From an uncultured Marinicella sp. (GTDB lineage: Bacteria > Pseudomonadota > Gammaproteobacteria > Xanthomonadales > Marinicellaceae), in assembly GCA_947502595.1 (NCBI GenBank), contig CANNAM010000001.1, forward strand, positions 1 to 64,000: 64,000 bases of DNA, given 5' to 3'. This document shows positions 26,214 to 36,016 of this stretch, piece by piece (within the stretch, counting starts at the first letter, position 1; each line of letters begins with the position of its first letter). The position numbers and the translations under genes were made by a program. Below the pieces are notes generated by a model. It searched no databases and was not told where the DNA came from. It worked only from the letters and a program-made list of their open reading frames with translations.

Positions 26214-27748
26214 GTTTCATTATCACTAACCAAGGTTTCAGCCTGGCTGATCTACGTAACATTTGGACCAATGCAGTTCAAATAAATGTTGATGACCACA
26301 TGTTGCAAGGGGTGATTCGTTCACGCCAAATCATTGAGAAAGTGGCGGCTTCAGATGCCACAGTTTATGGAGTAAATACCGGTTTTGGCTTATTGGCCAA
26401 CGTCAAGATCCCTAAAAGTGAGCTGGATACATTACAACGCAATTTAGTGATATCGCACGCCACGGGTATCGGTAAACCCATTGATACCAGTACCACACGC
26501 CTGATCATGGCGTTAAAGGCCATGAGCTTGTCACAGGGTGTGTCGGGTATCCATCCCAATACTTTGAAGTTGTTGCTGGACATGATTAACCATGAAATCT
26601 ACCCCATCATTCCTGAAAAAGGCTCGGTGGGCGCATCCGGTGATTTGGCGCCATTGGCGCACTTGAGTGCGGCCATGATTGGTTTGAGCGAAGTCATTTA
26701 CCAAGGCCGTCAAATGTCCGCCATGGAGGCCTTGGACCAAGCTGGACTTAAGCCCATAAAATTAGGGCCCAAGGAGGGCTTGGCTTTACTTAATGGTACC
26801 CAGGTTTCCTGTGGTTTGGCTCTGAAAGGCTTGTTCTTGGCCGAGAACTGCTTCAATGCAGCGATCTTGGCAGGGGCCTTGTCGATAGATGCAGCCAAAG
26901 GCTCGTTGGCCCCTTTTGATGAGCGCATCCACCAAGCCCGCCGACAAACCGGACAAATTCAGGTGGCCAGAACCATTCGTGGTCTGTTGAAAGACAGTGA
27001 AATTGTGCATTCACATGAAGATTGTGACCGGGTACAAGACCCTTATTGTTTGCGTTGTCAGCCACAGGTGATGGGCGCAGTGTTAGACAGTATTAATTAT
27101 GTGGCAGAAAAATTACTGATTGAAGCCAATGCAGCAACCGACAACCCTTTGGTTTTTGCTGACCAAAATAATGGCTTGGGTGATGTGCTTTCAGGTGGTA
27201 ACTTCCATGCCGAACCAGTGGCTTTGGTGGCTGATTTCTTAGGCATTGCCGTCACCGATATGGTCAATATGTCTGAACGCCGCATGGCGATGTTGATTGA
27301 TCCAAGTTTAAGTCGTTTACCGGCCTTTTTGGTGCCTGATTCAGGAGTCAACTCAGGTTTTATGATTGCCCATGTGACCGCCGCTGCTTTGGCTTCAGAA
27401 AATAAAACTTATGCCCATCCTGCCAGTGTAGACACCATTCCGACATCAGCCAATCAAGAGGACCACGTGAGCATGGCTACTTTTGCTGCTCGAAAACTGA
27501 CTGATATTGCAGAAAATTCTGCAGCAGTGATTGGTATTGAAATGATGGGTGCTTGTCAAAGCATAGACTTTCATGAAGGCTTAAAAACTTCGGCTGTGTT
27601 GTACTCAGTGTATCAACAGGTACGTAAAGATGTGCCATTCCTTGAGAAGGATCGATTGTTGTCACCTGATATCAATCACATGCAACAATTGGTACTTTCA
27701 GGTCAGTTGAATGAATTTGTTGGAGGCTTATGTCCGTCTTTGATTTAA
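26210..27748 (+). CDS. hutH: Histidine ammonia-lyase
   Basis: First step of histidine catabolism, non-oxidative deamination of L-histidine to urocanate. The MIO cofactor triad A-S-G is at residues 142-144 within [13 protein letters not shown]. The catalytic tyrosine lies in V-Y-G-V-N-T-G-F-G (Tyr53), and the Q-E-D-H-V-S-M substrate-loop motif is present. 512 residues, full length. It overlaps both hutU and hutG. Confidence 0.97.
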   Translation: MSFIITNQGFSLADLRNIWTNAVQINVDDHMLQGVIRSRQIIEKVAASDATVYGVNTGFGLLANVKIPKSELDTLQRNLVISHATGIGKPIDTSTTRLIMALKAMSLSQGVSGIHPNTLKLLLDMINHEIYPIIPEKGSVGASGDLAPLAHLSAAMIGLSEVIYQGRQMSAMEALDQAGLKPIKLGPKEGLALLNGTQVSCGLALKGLFLAENCFNAAILAGALSIDAAKGSLAPFDERIHQARRQTGQIQVARTIRGLLKDSEIVHSHEDCDRVQDPYCLRCQPQVMGAVLDSINYVAEKLLIEANAATDNPLVFADQNNGLGDVLSGGNFHAEPVALVADFLGIAVTDMVNMSERRMAMLIDPSLSRLPAFLVPDSGVNSGFMIAHVTAAALASENKTYAHPASVDTIPTSANQEDHVSMATFAARKLTDIAENSAAVIGIEMMGACQSIDFHEGLKTSAVLYSVYQQVRKDVPFLEKDRLLSPDINHMQQLVLSGQLNEFVGGLCPSLI

Positions 27749-28506
27749 AGCTTGCAGATTCTCCATTGGTGGTCAGTGTGCCGCATGATGGTGCACTGAT
27801 ACCTGATGACATCAAAGCCACCATGACCGATGCGGTACTGGATTCAACTGATCGTGATTATCTTATTGCTCAGGTATTTGATTTTGAGGGCTTGGCCTAC
27901 TCTAAAATCCAAGCCAACTATTCCCGGCATGTGATTGATTTGAACCGACCGGCAACTGGTGAAGCTTTGTACCAGGGCCAAACTGAAACAGAATTGTGTC
28001 CAACCACGACTTTTGCTGAGCAAAACATCTACTTGGCTGGTGCAAAACCCGATGCAACCGAAATCAAGCGCAGAACAGAATTGTATTGGCAGCCTTATCA
28101 TGACCAGTTGCAACAGCTGATTGAAACAGCCAAACAACGCTTTGGTTTTTGTCTGTTGATAGATGCCCACAGCATTGATGATGAAGTGCCGCGATTTTTC
28201 GCTGGAAAACTACCCGACATCAATGTGGGTACATTTGCAGGTAAAAGTTGTGCGCCAGAGCTTGAGCAGTTGTTGCTGAATGAATTGGCCAAACAAAACG
28301 AATTCAGTTTTGTGGCCAATGGTCGTTTCAAAGGTGGTTTCATCACCCGCAACTATGGCCAGCCAGCGCGCAACATCCATGCCATTCAGTTAGAACATGC
28401 CAAAGGCGCATACTTGGACAGCAATTTGAAGTTATCGCCCAGAAGCCGGCACTTGTCCCAATTTTGGTGTGCAAGCTTGCAACACATGCTGCAAGGCTGT
28501 CATTGA
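27730..28506 (+). CDS. hutG: N-formylglutamate deformylase
   Basis: Hydrolyses N-formyl-L-glutamate to glutamate and formate, the last step of the five-enzyme histidine route that runs through HutF. Family motifs: V-S-V-P-H-D-G (zinc and substrate region), D-R-D-Y-L, S-R-H-V-I-D-L-N-R, L-I-D-A-H-S and a C-terminal Q-L-E. GGAGG lies just before the ATG, inside the end of hutH (19-base overlap). The enzymes between HutU and HutG (HutI and HutF) are not encoded in this window. Confidence 0.93.
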   Translation: MSVFDLKLADSPLVVSVPHDGALIPDDIKATMTDAVLDSTDRDYLIAQVFDFEGLAYSKIQANYSRHVIDLNRPATGEALYQGQTETELCPTTTFAEQNIYLAGAKPDATEIKRRTELYWQPYHDQLQQLIETAKQRFGFCLLIDAHSIDDEVPRFFAGKLPDINVGTFAGKSCAPELEQLLLNELAKQNEFSFVANGRFKGGFITRNYGQPARNIHAIQLEHAKGAYLDSNLKLSPRSRHLSQFWCASLQHMLQGCH

Positions 28507-28689
28507 AGTAGTCGCGGTAAGAAGGCTTGGAAAACCAGAAGGGCGTGGAGATCATAACCACGTCAAACGTGGTGTTGCAAAACTTTGTCCGTCATGTGAA
28601 TATAGATGCTTTGAATGTTTAATGAGGTGTCTGTTCATGGTCAATTTAATGGCTGATTTTGTTTCTGATTCTGGTGTTGCAGGTCAAGT

Positions 28690-29844
28690 ATGCATAATTT
28701 ACTAGTGTGCCTTGCGGCTTTTGCATTGACCGCCATTTGCAGTGCACAAGTCGCCACTGAAGACAGGGCAAATCCACCCGAGTCTAGCGCGTTGATTGTG
28801 GATGGTTTTGAACAAAAACTTCCGGACATGGATGCCCTAGAAGAAGAGCTGGCGGCCATGGGTGGGGAAGAATTTCCTTTGATTCCAACTGGTGACTTGC
28901 ACGGTGATTGGTTGCTGGTGGCATTGGAGCCTTCTTTTCAGCCGCTGTTCGCCACCCAAATCATGCATGATGAAGCTGCGCCAACTGCCAGCGGTGATGT
29001 AGATATTCGGGCCAATGGTTGGGACCTTGGTGTAACAACCGGGCATGAACGTTTTAATGTCAGCCGCAATGGTGAGCAACTCGCTTTTGTTGCCCAGCTG
29101 TCAAATCGATCTTATCATGGAGACTTGCATTGGGATGGGCAGTTCTGGCATGGCAGAATGCAATATGGTGAAGACAATACAGCTCAATTGCCTGTGGTGT
29201 TACTTCGGCCACATGATTTTGATCTTGGTCTTAAAACTTATTACCCAGCATTGTTGGCGGTCAGTTTCATTGCTGTTGATGAGCGCGGTCAGCCAATTCA
29301 TACACCTACCAAATGGTATATAGAGCAAGGCAGTGCCCAAGATGGGGTGGTGGTGGCAACTGCAGTGGGTGAATACCATGCCACAGTGCTGCCACCAGAC
29401 ACCTACTTTATCAAAGCCATGACCGATGGTATGTCCGGTATTGTTCATGTCATACACGGCGAGCGTGTGAATCAAAAACATATTGTGGTACTGCGTTCCA
29501 GCGATGAAGGCGCAGAGCTGCCGATTGAAACGGTTTTTTACTGTTCTGAAGGTGAAGACTGTGCAATGCAGATGGTCGACATACCAGTGTCATTCACATT
29601 ACCCGTGGGTTGGGGTGCTGAGCGGCCTTATTTATCACGCTCTGAGAGCTTGACTTTCGATATGGTCAAGTTGACTGCAAATGGACCGTTTTGGGCCACT
29701 TTGAATCAACGGCAACGCATGTCTGAACTGGGCCCTTGTCGGGAAATTGTGTGGGGGACATTCTGTCACGACGCCACAACTGATCTGACATTGCTTAATG
29801 AAGTTGAAACAATCGCCCAATCCTTGTCAATGCAAGCTGAGTAA
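28690..29844 (+). CDS. Exported protein of unknown function
   Basis: 384 residues with a signal peptide (about 1-19, cut after C-S-A), then an acidic stretch and a long beta-rich region without recognised catalytic motifs. Cysteines come in two close pairs (F-Y-C-S-E-G-E-D-C and P-C-R-E-I-V-W-G-T-F-C) that could form disulphides in the periplasm or outside. The middle part (about 190-280) resembles an Ig-like or carboxypeptidase-regulatory-like fold, but this is a weak impression. It is next to two secreted metalloproteases; an inhibitor or accessory role is possible, with no direct evidence. Confidence 0.7.
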   Translation: MHNLLVCLAAFALTAICSAQVATEDRANPPESSALIVDGFEQKLPDMDALEEELAAMGGEEFPLIPTGDLHGDWLLVALEPSFQPLFATQIMHDEAAPTASGDVDIRANGWDLGVTTGHERFNVSRNGEQLAFVAQLSNRSYHGDLHWDGQFWHGRMQYGEDNTAQLPVVLLRPHDFDLGLKTYYPALLAVSFIAVDERGQPIHTPTKWYIEQGSAQDGVVVATAVGEYHATVLPPDTYFIKAMTDGMSGIVHVIHGERVNQKHIVVLRSSDEGAELPIETVFYCSEGEDCAMQMVDIPVSFTLPVGWGAERPYLSRSESLTFDMVKLTANGPFWATLNQRQRMSELGPCREIVWGTFCHDATTDLTLLNEVETIAQSLSMQAE

Positions 29845-29857
29845 TGTCAAATCTATA

Positions 29858-29878
29858 ACAGCCATTTGAATCGGCTGT
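29858..29878. terminator. Hairpin between convergent exported-protein genes
   Basis: ACAGCC and GGCTGT pair around a short loop between the two converging stops; only weak T/A runs flank it. Confidence 0.4.
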
Positions 29879-29881
29879 GAT

Positions 29882-31246
29882 TTATTCAAAGCCATGGGCA
29901 AAAATAAGATCAAAGTTTGGGTTGAAATCAGTGATACAAGCAGGGTAATTGGCGCTCAAACGAGTGGCCAGTTTGCCGGCTATCAAAGGATGGATGTCAT
30001 TGCTGTTATCACAGTTGGCACTTGCTGGTGGTCCACTGGCCGGGTCGCCGCCATCAAACCCACTTTCAGGTGCATGACAATAGCTCATTAAGGTGCCGGT
30101 GCCATTGGTGCCACCTGGACAAGATGTGGTGCCAACGTAGCAGCCATTTTCATTGGAATAACAATGGTCTACGTAACTGGTTCCGCCATTGGCCAGTTGT
30201 TCACAGTGGGTGTGGCTGGTGCCGAAATTATGCCCCAATTCATGGGCAGTGCCGCCGGCTGTGAAAGCTGCAGGTAGGCCGCTACCGACCTTATTGAAAC
30301 TGTAACTGTAAGTTTCATTGCAGTAGGCGTCAACCCAAGCAAGACCGCTGAATGAGAAATTGTTGATACTTCTACCAGAAATCATCATCGCTGTCACCCG
30401 ATTGATGTGGTTGTAATTGTCGCGCCAATAATCGCCAAACTCATGCAGGCCGATATTGAAACCTGCTGGATCTGCATTGAAATCTGGGTTGTTGGCAGGC
30501 GTGGTATCTACCCGCAAAAACAACGCACTTATTTGGATGCGAATATTCAGTTCGCTTTCATAGATGAGGTTCATATTAAGGAATAAGTCCTCAATCCATT
30601 GGCTGGCATCGGTGGTGTTGTTGGTGAATTTATACCATAAAAATTCATTGTCCGTGTCCACTGCAACCGTGGCTTGGAAAGCCGGGTCAGCACCATCGGG
30701 TGTGAATTGAGTTGGGTGATGTTGGGGTGTTGTTGAACCTAGGTTCAAGGTTGATAAACTGACTGGATCAATGCTGGGCTGAGTGTACAAGTCATTCAAA
30801 CAGTCAAATTCCATTTTCTCACTGGCCTGATGGATGGTTAAGGGAGCGAAGTTGCCATCGGTGGTCGCAGTCAAGGTGCCTCGGGCATGGAATTTCTTGT
30901 TGTTCTGGTGAATGTCTATATGTATGGCATTGGTTTTTGGGTCCAATGACAGCGCCACTTTTTTGGTTGTGTTGCTTGAGATGAAAAACCAACGCTGAGA
31001 AATATTCAGCTTTTGTGAGTCTGTTTCGGTAAGTACTTTTATTTGTGCTTTAGGTGCATAAATTGCAATGCGTTTGAATTTTAACTCATCTGTAAAGCCG
31101 GTTAAGCTGAACGGTTTTTCGGGTTTGGCACCCAGTAGCAGGCTTAAGTCTGCAGCAGTGAGTTGTAATTTGGGGTGTTCGGCAGGGCTCGCCCAAATAG
31201 GCAGGGTGGTCGAAAATAAAACAATTAATAAAATACTTCTGTACAT
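29882..31246 (-). CDS. Secreted metzincin-type metalloprotease (reprolysin-like) with C-terminal IFxxGFE tail
   Basis: 454 residues. A signal peptide (about 1-19) is followed by an N-terminal propeptide-like half, then a catalytic domain with the zinc motif H-E-L-G-H-N-F-G-T-S-H (335-345) and a Met-turn T-L-M-S-Y-C (Met387). This fits M12-type reprolysin-like proteases. Eight or more cysteines around 309-412 suggest disulphides, so it acts outside the cytoplasm. The last residues are D-L-I-F-A-H-G-F-E, shared with the beta-helix protein ending at 57456. It is convergent with the exported protein at 28690. Confidence 0.9.
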   Translation of the reverse strand: MYRSILLIVLFSTTLPIWASPAEHPKLQLTAADLSLLLGAKPEKPFSLTGFTDELKFKRIAIYAPKAQIKVLTETDSQKLNISQRWFFISSNTTKKVALSLDPKTNAIHIDIHQNNKKFHARGTLTATTDGNFAPLTIHQASEKMEFDCLNDLYTQPSIDPVSLSTLNLGSTTPQHHPTQFTPDGADPAFQATVAVDTDNEFLWYKFTNNTTDASQWIEDLFLNMNLIYESELNIRIQISALFLRVDTTPANNPDFNADPAGFNIGLHEFGDYWRDNYNHINRVTAMMISGRSINNFSFSGLAWVDAYCNETYSYSFNKVGSGLPAAFTAGGTAHELGHNFGTSHTHCEQLANGGTSYVDHCYSNENGCYVGTTSCPGGTNGTGTLMSYCHAPESGFDGGDPASGPPASANCDNSNDIHPLIAGKLATRLSANYPACITDFNPNFDLIFAHGFE

Positions 31247-31774
31247 GCGTGTGGCCTGCTGGTAAATCGCTCAGTTATTATTTTATCACAATTTAAGCGT
31301 TCGGTGATTACAGCCCGTCACTGTTGTTGATGCAGGCATGCAAACAGTATAGTCAGTTAATTCAATTTGGTTCATGTGAATGGCTGGGAAAAATCAGCAT
31401 TGCTTTTGATTATTATTAAAGATTTGCATTAAAATGCACTCTGTTTTGAACTCCAGAATTTGTTTTCATTATTTATTGGTTTGTAAAGAAGTATTCAATG
31501 CTTTTGAGCAGACTTATGTACCATTTTGAATCTACTGAGAAGTTATAATACACTTGGTTTCGGCCGCTGTGGTGGTTCGTGCCAGTGAAGTGGTGGTTGA
31601 TGAATAAGTGCAAACTACATGGAAGTGCTTTATAGTGCTTTGTCCAAGTGTAATGCACTGAATTTTGGCTTCAAGTCTTGTCTTTTTAACAACAAAAGTG
31701 AGCTGGTCCCACGAGGTTTTCTGCTTGGGTTTTTGAAACCAAGTACCTCGGTACATTAAATAGAGGTGAATGTA
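31247..31774. other. Long intergenic region between divergent metalloprotease genes
   Basis: AT-rich, no open frame of note. TATAAT at 31544-31549 is a possible -10 for the plus-strand protease, though no good -35 lies 16-18 bases upstream. The pair CTTGGG...CCAAG near 31730-31745 and the AGTGCTTT direct repeat near 31622-31641 are minor. No RNA gene recognised. Confidence 0.5.
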
Positions 31775-33133
31775 ATGAAATATTGTTTTTTATTGGTGTT
31801 GTTAAGTACCACTGTGATGGCGAATAAAGAGGCGCTCGAAGGCGTGTTGTTGTATGAATATGGCGATGCAGCAGATGGTCAATCACACCAGCGCTTTTAT
31901 TTACAAACAAATCTAGCCAAGATTCAACTGAGCAGCAGTGACGCTTTTGCCAGTCGTATACCCATACATTTGTGGTCAGGAAAAAAAGTTTCGGTATTTT
32001 TTAAGGATGTCGTTGCTGTAGATGGTGTTAGAGCGATTCAAGCCATTGAGTTGATTGAGGGTGCAGTTGAAAAAGCTGGCATTTCAGGGCCGCAAAAGTG
32101 GGTTTCTCTGGCATGTAAATTCAATGATGTGAGCGATGAGCCACGCAACGAAGCTTTTTTTGATGGCATGTACGCCAATTCGGCAGGTGGTTTGGATGAC
32201 TATTGGCGTGAGGTGTCTTATGGGGTTGCCAATGTGGCTGGTTCAGTGGCTTTTGATTGGGTGACATTGCCTTCAAATCAGACGACTTATATACCCAGTC
32301 CTGGCAATGATTTTGATGCAGATTTAGACTTGTTGTTTGATGACTGCACTGAAGCGGCCATAAACGCCCATCCTGCTTTGGATATCAACGATAATTTTGT
32401 GGGGATCAATATGATGTTCAATGCCAGCTTGGACTGTTGTGCATGGGGTGGTGGCAAGTACACTGGTTTGGATGGTGGCTCCCCCAAGCTGTGGAGAGTG
32501 ACTTGGAACCCACCTTGGGCATTTGCCAATGCAGCAGTAATTGCGCATGAAATGGGCCATGGGTTTGGGCTGCCACATGCCAACAATTCAGACGGAGATG
32601 ATGACCCCTATGACAATCCATGGGACGTGATGAGTGCGGCCCAAAGTTACGCAGTTACTAATGGAGTCTATGGTCGTTTAGGTAAACACATAAACATGTA
32701 CTATAAATACATTTTGGGTTGGGTAGATGACAGTGATGGTTTAGTGGCAGTTGCTTTTAGTGACCAAACCAGGGTCGTTACAGACACAGCTCTGGGGTCT
32801 ACATCGAACCTGAGGTTTGCCCGTATTCCATTATATGATGGCACTCAATATTTCGTCGAAACACGCAAAAAACATGGTGTATATGAGGCTAATATAGTTG
32901 CCTCTGCGGTCATTATTCATCATGTTGATGGCAGTCGAACTGAGCCGCCTTGGGTGGTTGACAAAGACCTGCCTGCCGCTGATTTTTCAGACAATGAAGG
33001 CACCATGTGGAAAGTGGGTGAGACATTCCATGATCCAAAGGATGGGGCGTCGGTGCGCGTTTTGTCCTCCACTTCTTATGGTTACCGCCTGCAAATAAAA
33101 GGTTCTGATGTAATTTTTAGAGCTGCTTTTTAA
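31775..33133 (+). CDS. Secreted zinc metalloprotease (HExxHxxGLPH type)
   Basis: 452 residues from the ATG at 31775, chosen because GAGGTG sits six bases before it; a GTG three codons earlier is part of that site. Signal peptide about 1-16 (ends V-M-A). The zinc motif H-E-M-G-H-G-F-G-L-P-H is at about 258-268, with a Met-turn N-P-W-D-V-M-S at 281-287, as in bacterial metzincin-like M6/M10-type enzymes. A C-terminal region of about 160 residues looks like a beta-sandwich. The last residues are S-D-V-I-F-R-A-A-F, reminiscent of but not identical to the IFxxGFE tail of its neighbour. Probable secreted protease; substrate unknown. Confidence 0.88.
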   Translation: MKYCFLLVLLSTTVMANKEALEGVLLYEYGDAADGQSHQRFYLQTNLAKIQLSSSDAFASRIPIHLWSGKKVSVFFKDVVAVDGVRAIQAIELIEGAVEKAGISGPQKWVSLACKFNDVSDEPRNEAFFDGMYANSAGGLDDYWREVSYGVANVAGSVAFDWVTLPSNQTTYIPSPGNDFDADLDLLFDDCTEAAINAHPALDINDNFVGINMMFNASLDCCAWGGGKYTGLDGGSPKLWRVTWNPPWAFANAAVIAHEMGHGFGLPHANNSDGDDDPYDNPWDVMSAAQSYAVTNGVYGRLGKHINMYYKYILGWVDDSDGLVAVAFSDQTRVVTDTALGSTSNLRFARIPLYDGTQYFVETRKKHGVYEANIVASAVIIHHVDGSRTEPPWVVDKDLPAADFSDNEGTMWKVGETFHDPKDGASVRVLSSTSYGYRLQIKGSDVIFRAAF

Positions 33134-33329
33134 CCGCAGTTTATCAGCTGGACTGTCTGGAGTAGGGGGTCAGCATTTTTTGCACTTTTTGCTGCCGCAA
33201 GTGTAGGAAATAAGCTGTAGATTGGTGGTGGTATAGGATCTGTCCGATCGATTCAGTGATGTTTTGTTGAGTTGACTGTTGTGGTGGGCTTAATATTCGA
33301 TTGTTTGCACTGATTTAATGGCGTTGATT

Positions 33330-33338
33330 TGTTATAAT
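33330..33338 (+). promoter_or_regulatory. Extended -10 promoter of icd
   Basis: TGTTATAAT is a full extended -10 element (TGN plus TATAAT), 65 bases before the chosen icd start. The -35 region is poor, as is usual for extended -10 promoters. An 8-bp inverted repeat (CGCCATTC at 33342, GAATGGCG at 33371) would form a hairpin in the leader. Confidence 0.6.
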
Positions 33339-33402
33339 TCGCGCCATTCAAATTAAGCCAAATTCTTACAGAATGGCGGCTTTCACTTATATTGGAGCGG
33401 AC

Positions 33403-35625
33403 ATGACCAAACAAACCATCATATACACCATAACAGATGAGGCGCCAGCCTTAGCCACATACTCTTTTTTGCCCATCGTACAAAAATTTGCTGCCCAAGC
33501 GGGTGTAGAAGTAGAAACCAAAGACATTTCTTTGGCCAGTCGTATTTTGGCGCAATTTCCTGAGCGTTTAAGCGCCGACCAAAAATCTGAAGATGCTTTA
33601 GGTGCGCTGGGCGCGTTGGCCAAAACACCAGAAGCCAACATCATAAAACTGCCCAATATTTCAGCCTCAATTCCACAATTGAATGCCGCGATCAAGGAAT
33701 TACAAGCCAAAGGTTATGATTTGCCTGATTACCCTGAAGAAGCAGGCAATGATGAACAAAAGTTGATTCAAAGTAAGTATGCCAAAGTGTTGGGCAGTGC
33801 AGTTAATCCAGTGTTGCGTGAAGGTAACTCAGACCGCCGTGTGGCAGCAGCAGTAAAAGCCTATGCGCAGAATAACCCACACCGTTTGGGGGCGATTGAG
33901 AAAACATCAAAAACGCATGTGGCGCATATGGATGCAGGTGACTTTTACGGCAGTGAACAGTCGTATGTGATGCCAGAAGCCGATGAGGTTCGTATTGAGC
34001 ATGTGACTGCCGATGGTGCAGTTACAGTCATGAAAGCGGGTTTGAAGTTGCAAGCCAAAGAGGTGATTGATTCAGCTTGTATGAGTAAAAAAGCCTTGCG
34101 AAAATTTTATGCCAAAGCCATTAAAGAGGCCAAGTCAGAAGACGTATTGCTGTCATTGCATTTGAAAGCCACCATGATGAAAGTGTCTGACCCAATCATG
34201 TTTGGTCATGCGGTCGAAGTGTATTATGCCGATGTGTTCAAAAAACACGGTGAGTTATTTGAGGAACTGGGTGTTGAGGTCGACAATGGCTTGGGCAGTG
34301 TATACAGCAAGATAGATTCATTGCCAGCTGCCAAGCAGGCTGAAATCAAAGCCGATATTGCTGCTTGTTATGTAACTGGGCCGGCTTTGGCGATGGTTGA
34401 TTCTGATAAGGGCGTCACCAATTTACATGTGCCAAATAATGTCATCATCGATGCATCTATGCCGGCTGCAATCAAGTCATCAGCAAAAATGTGGAATGCA
34501 CAGGGTAAGTTGCAAGACACCAAGGCCATTATTCCGGACCGCAGTTATGCTGGAATTTACCAAGAAATCATCAGTTACTGTAAGGAACATGGTGCTTTTG
34601 ATGTGGTGACTATGGGCAACGTATGTAATGTTGGACTGATGGCACAAAAAGCCGAGGAATATGGTTCGCATGACAAGACTTTTGAGGTGGCTGCTGATGG
34701 CATGATGCGCGTGGTTAATTCGGCGGGTGAAATTTTGACCCAACATGATGTGGAGGCAGGTGACATTTGGCGAGCGTGTCAAACCAAAGACTTGCCGATT
34801 AAGGATTGGGTAAGACTGGCGGTGTTGCGTGCTAGGAACACAGGTTCTGCGGCCATCTTTTGGTTGGATGAAAACCGTGCCCACGACCGTAATTTAATTG
34901 AAAAAGTCGAAGCTTATTTGCCTGAACATGACACCGAAGGCTTAGAAATTAAAGTCATGAACCCAAAGGATGCCATGCGATACACCTGTGAGCGGGTAAC
35001 TGCAGGTTTAGACACCATTTCAGTGACTGGTAATGTATTGCGTGATTACCTCACTGATTTGTTTCCAATATTGGAACTGGGCACCAGTGCCAAAATGTTA
35101 TCGATTGTACCACTGCTGGCTGGTGGCGGTTTGTTTGAAACCGGTGCAGGCGGATCAGCACCTAAGCATGTGCAGCAATTTGTGGAAGAAGGACATTTAC
35201 GTTGGGATTCATTGGGTGAGTTTTTGGCCTTGGCAGTTTCTCTGGAAGACATGGCCGATAAAACCAACAACCAAGCAGCTAAGGTTTTGGCCGCTGCATT
35301 GGATGTTGCCAATGAAAGGTATTTAAGTGAAAACAAATCACCTTCGCGCAAGGTCAATGAATTGGATAACCGTGGTTCACAGTTTTACCTGACTCTGTAT
35401 TGGGCAGAAGCGCTGGCCAAGCAAAGCACCGATAAGGCTTTGCAAGATGTCTTCAGTAAAGTCTACGCTGAATTACAGCAAAATGAAGCTAAAATTTTAC
35501 AAGAGCTGTTGGCAGCACAAGGTGATAAGGTCGAAATTGGCGGGTATTTTGAGCCTAACAACCAGTTGGCGGAAGCGGCCATGCGACCAAGTCAAACTTG
35601 GAATGGTATTGTTGATTCAATCTGA
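33403..35625 (+). CDS. icd: NADP-dependent isocitrate dehydrogenase, monomeric type
   Basis: Oxidative decarboxylation of isocitrate to 2-oxoglutarate with NADP+ in the TCA cycle. The 740-residue single-chain form is unrelated in length to the dimeric E. coli enzyme. Family blocks visible: [14 protein letters not shown], the [21 protein letters not shown] substrate-loop segment, [17 protein letters not shown] and [10 protein letters not shown]. The ATG at 33403 is preferred (GGAG just upstream) over the ATG at 33373, which lies in the leader hairpin. Monocistronic, ended by the strong hairpin at 35754. Confidence 0.96.
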   Translation: MTKQTIIYTITDEAPALATYSFLPIVQKFAAQAGVEVETKDISLASRILAQFPERLSADQKSEDALGALGALAKTPEANIIKLPNISASIPQLNAAIKELQAKGYDLPDYPEEAGNDEQKLIQSKYAKVLGSAVNPVLREGNSDRRVAAAVKAYAQNNPHRLGAIEKTSKTHVAHMDAGDFYGSEQSYVMPEADEVRIEHVTADGAVTVMKAGLKLQAKEVIDSACMSKKALRKFYAKAIKEAKSEDVLLSLHLKATMMKVSDPIMFGHAVEVYYADVFKKHGELFEELGVEVDNGLGSVYSKIDSLPAAKQAEIKADIAACYVTGPALAMVDSDKGVTNLHVPNNVIIDASMPAAIKSSAKMWNAQGKLQDTKAIIPDRSYAGIYQEIISYCKEHGAFDVVTMGNVCNVGLMAQKAEEYGSHDKTFEVAADGMMRVVNSAGEILTQHDVEAGDIWRACQTKDLPIKDWVRLAVLRARNTGSAAIFWLDENRAHDRNLIEKVEAYLPEHDTEGLEIKVMNPKDAMRYTCERVTAGLDTISVTGNVLRDYLTDLFPILELGTSAKMLSIVPLLAGGGLFETGAGGSAPKHVQQFVEEGHLRWDSLGEFLALAVSLEDMADKTNNQAAKVLAAALDVANERYLSENKSPSRKVNELDNRGSQFYLTLYWAEALAKQSTDKALQDVFSKVYAELQQNEAKILQELLAAQGDKVEIGGYFEPNNQLAEAAMRPSQTWNGIVDSI

Positions 35626-35753
35626 TGTAAATTGCTGAGCTTGTCGCAATGCCTTATTTAAAGTTTCAAGGCGTTTCAAGCTTGGCTGGGCTTCGATAGG
35701 TTCTGGCATCTACCAACAAGGGGTGCTGTTGAACTGGTCAAAGTGTCGCGTTT

Positions 35754-35790
35754 CCCCACCCAGTACCACTTGTGGTATTGGGTGGGGTTT
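35754..35790 (+). terminator. Strong terminator after icd
   Basis: A 15-bp stem (CCCCACCCAGTACCA with its complement, one G-U pair) and a 4-base loop, followed by TTT. The rest of 35626-36016 holds the mraZ promoter region and no gene. Confidence 0.8.
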
Positions 35791-35946
35791 AATGCATTAA
35801 AATCCCTCAATTCCCTGAGCTGTTGCTGCTGTCAGAGCGCACACCTTGCAAATATTCACTCCATATAAATCAATAACTTACAGCTCTTTATTAATGTTAA
35901 ATATTGGTTAAGTTGTTGATTCTATTCATATTTTCTTATTTCATGC

Positions 35947-35975
35947 TTGACTTGAACTGGTTTTAATCATAAAGT
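35947..35975 (+). promoter_or_regulatory. Probable mraZ (dcw) promoter
   Basis: TTGACT (35947-35952), 17-base spacer, TAAAGT (35970-35975). Transcription would start near 35982, about 35 bases before the mraZ GTG, within the MraZ repeat array. Confidence 0.55.
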
Positions 35976-36008
35976 GCATAAATGTGGGGTAAAGTGTATT
36001 TTAGTGGG
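35974..36008 (+). promoter_or_regulatory. MraZ operator: four GTG repeats in 10-bp phase
   Basis: GTGCA (35974), GTGGG (35984), GTGTA (35994) and GTGGG (36004) recur at exactly 10-base spacing, matching the GTGGG-N5 direct-repeat architecture known for MraZ binding in other bacteria. The array covers the -10 and start region of the promoter, fitting autorepression. Confidence 0.75.
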
Positions 36009-36016
36009 AATTAATA

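Noticed and set aside
25819-26271. 150-codon minus-strand frame over the end of hutU
   Set aside because: His/Ser/Arg-rich composition typical of an antisense frame; hutU and hutH account for the region.
28507-28689. Gene between hutG and the exported protein (frame with Cys-rich segment near 28590-28630)
   Set aside because: The frame starts inside hutG, has no ribosome-binding site and resembles nothing; the region holds only a short ACCACGT/ACGTGGT hairpin at 28557-28573.
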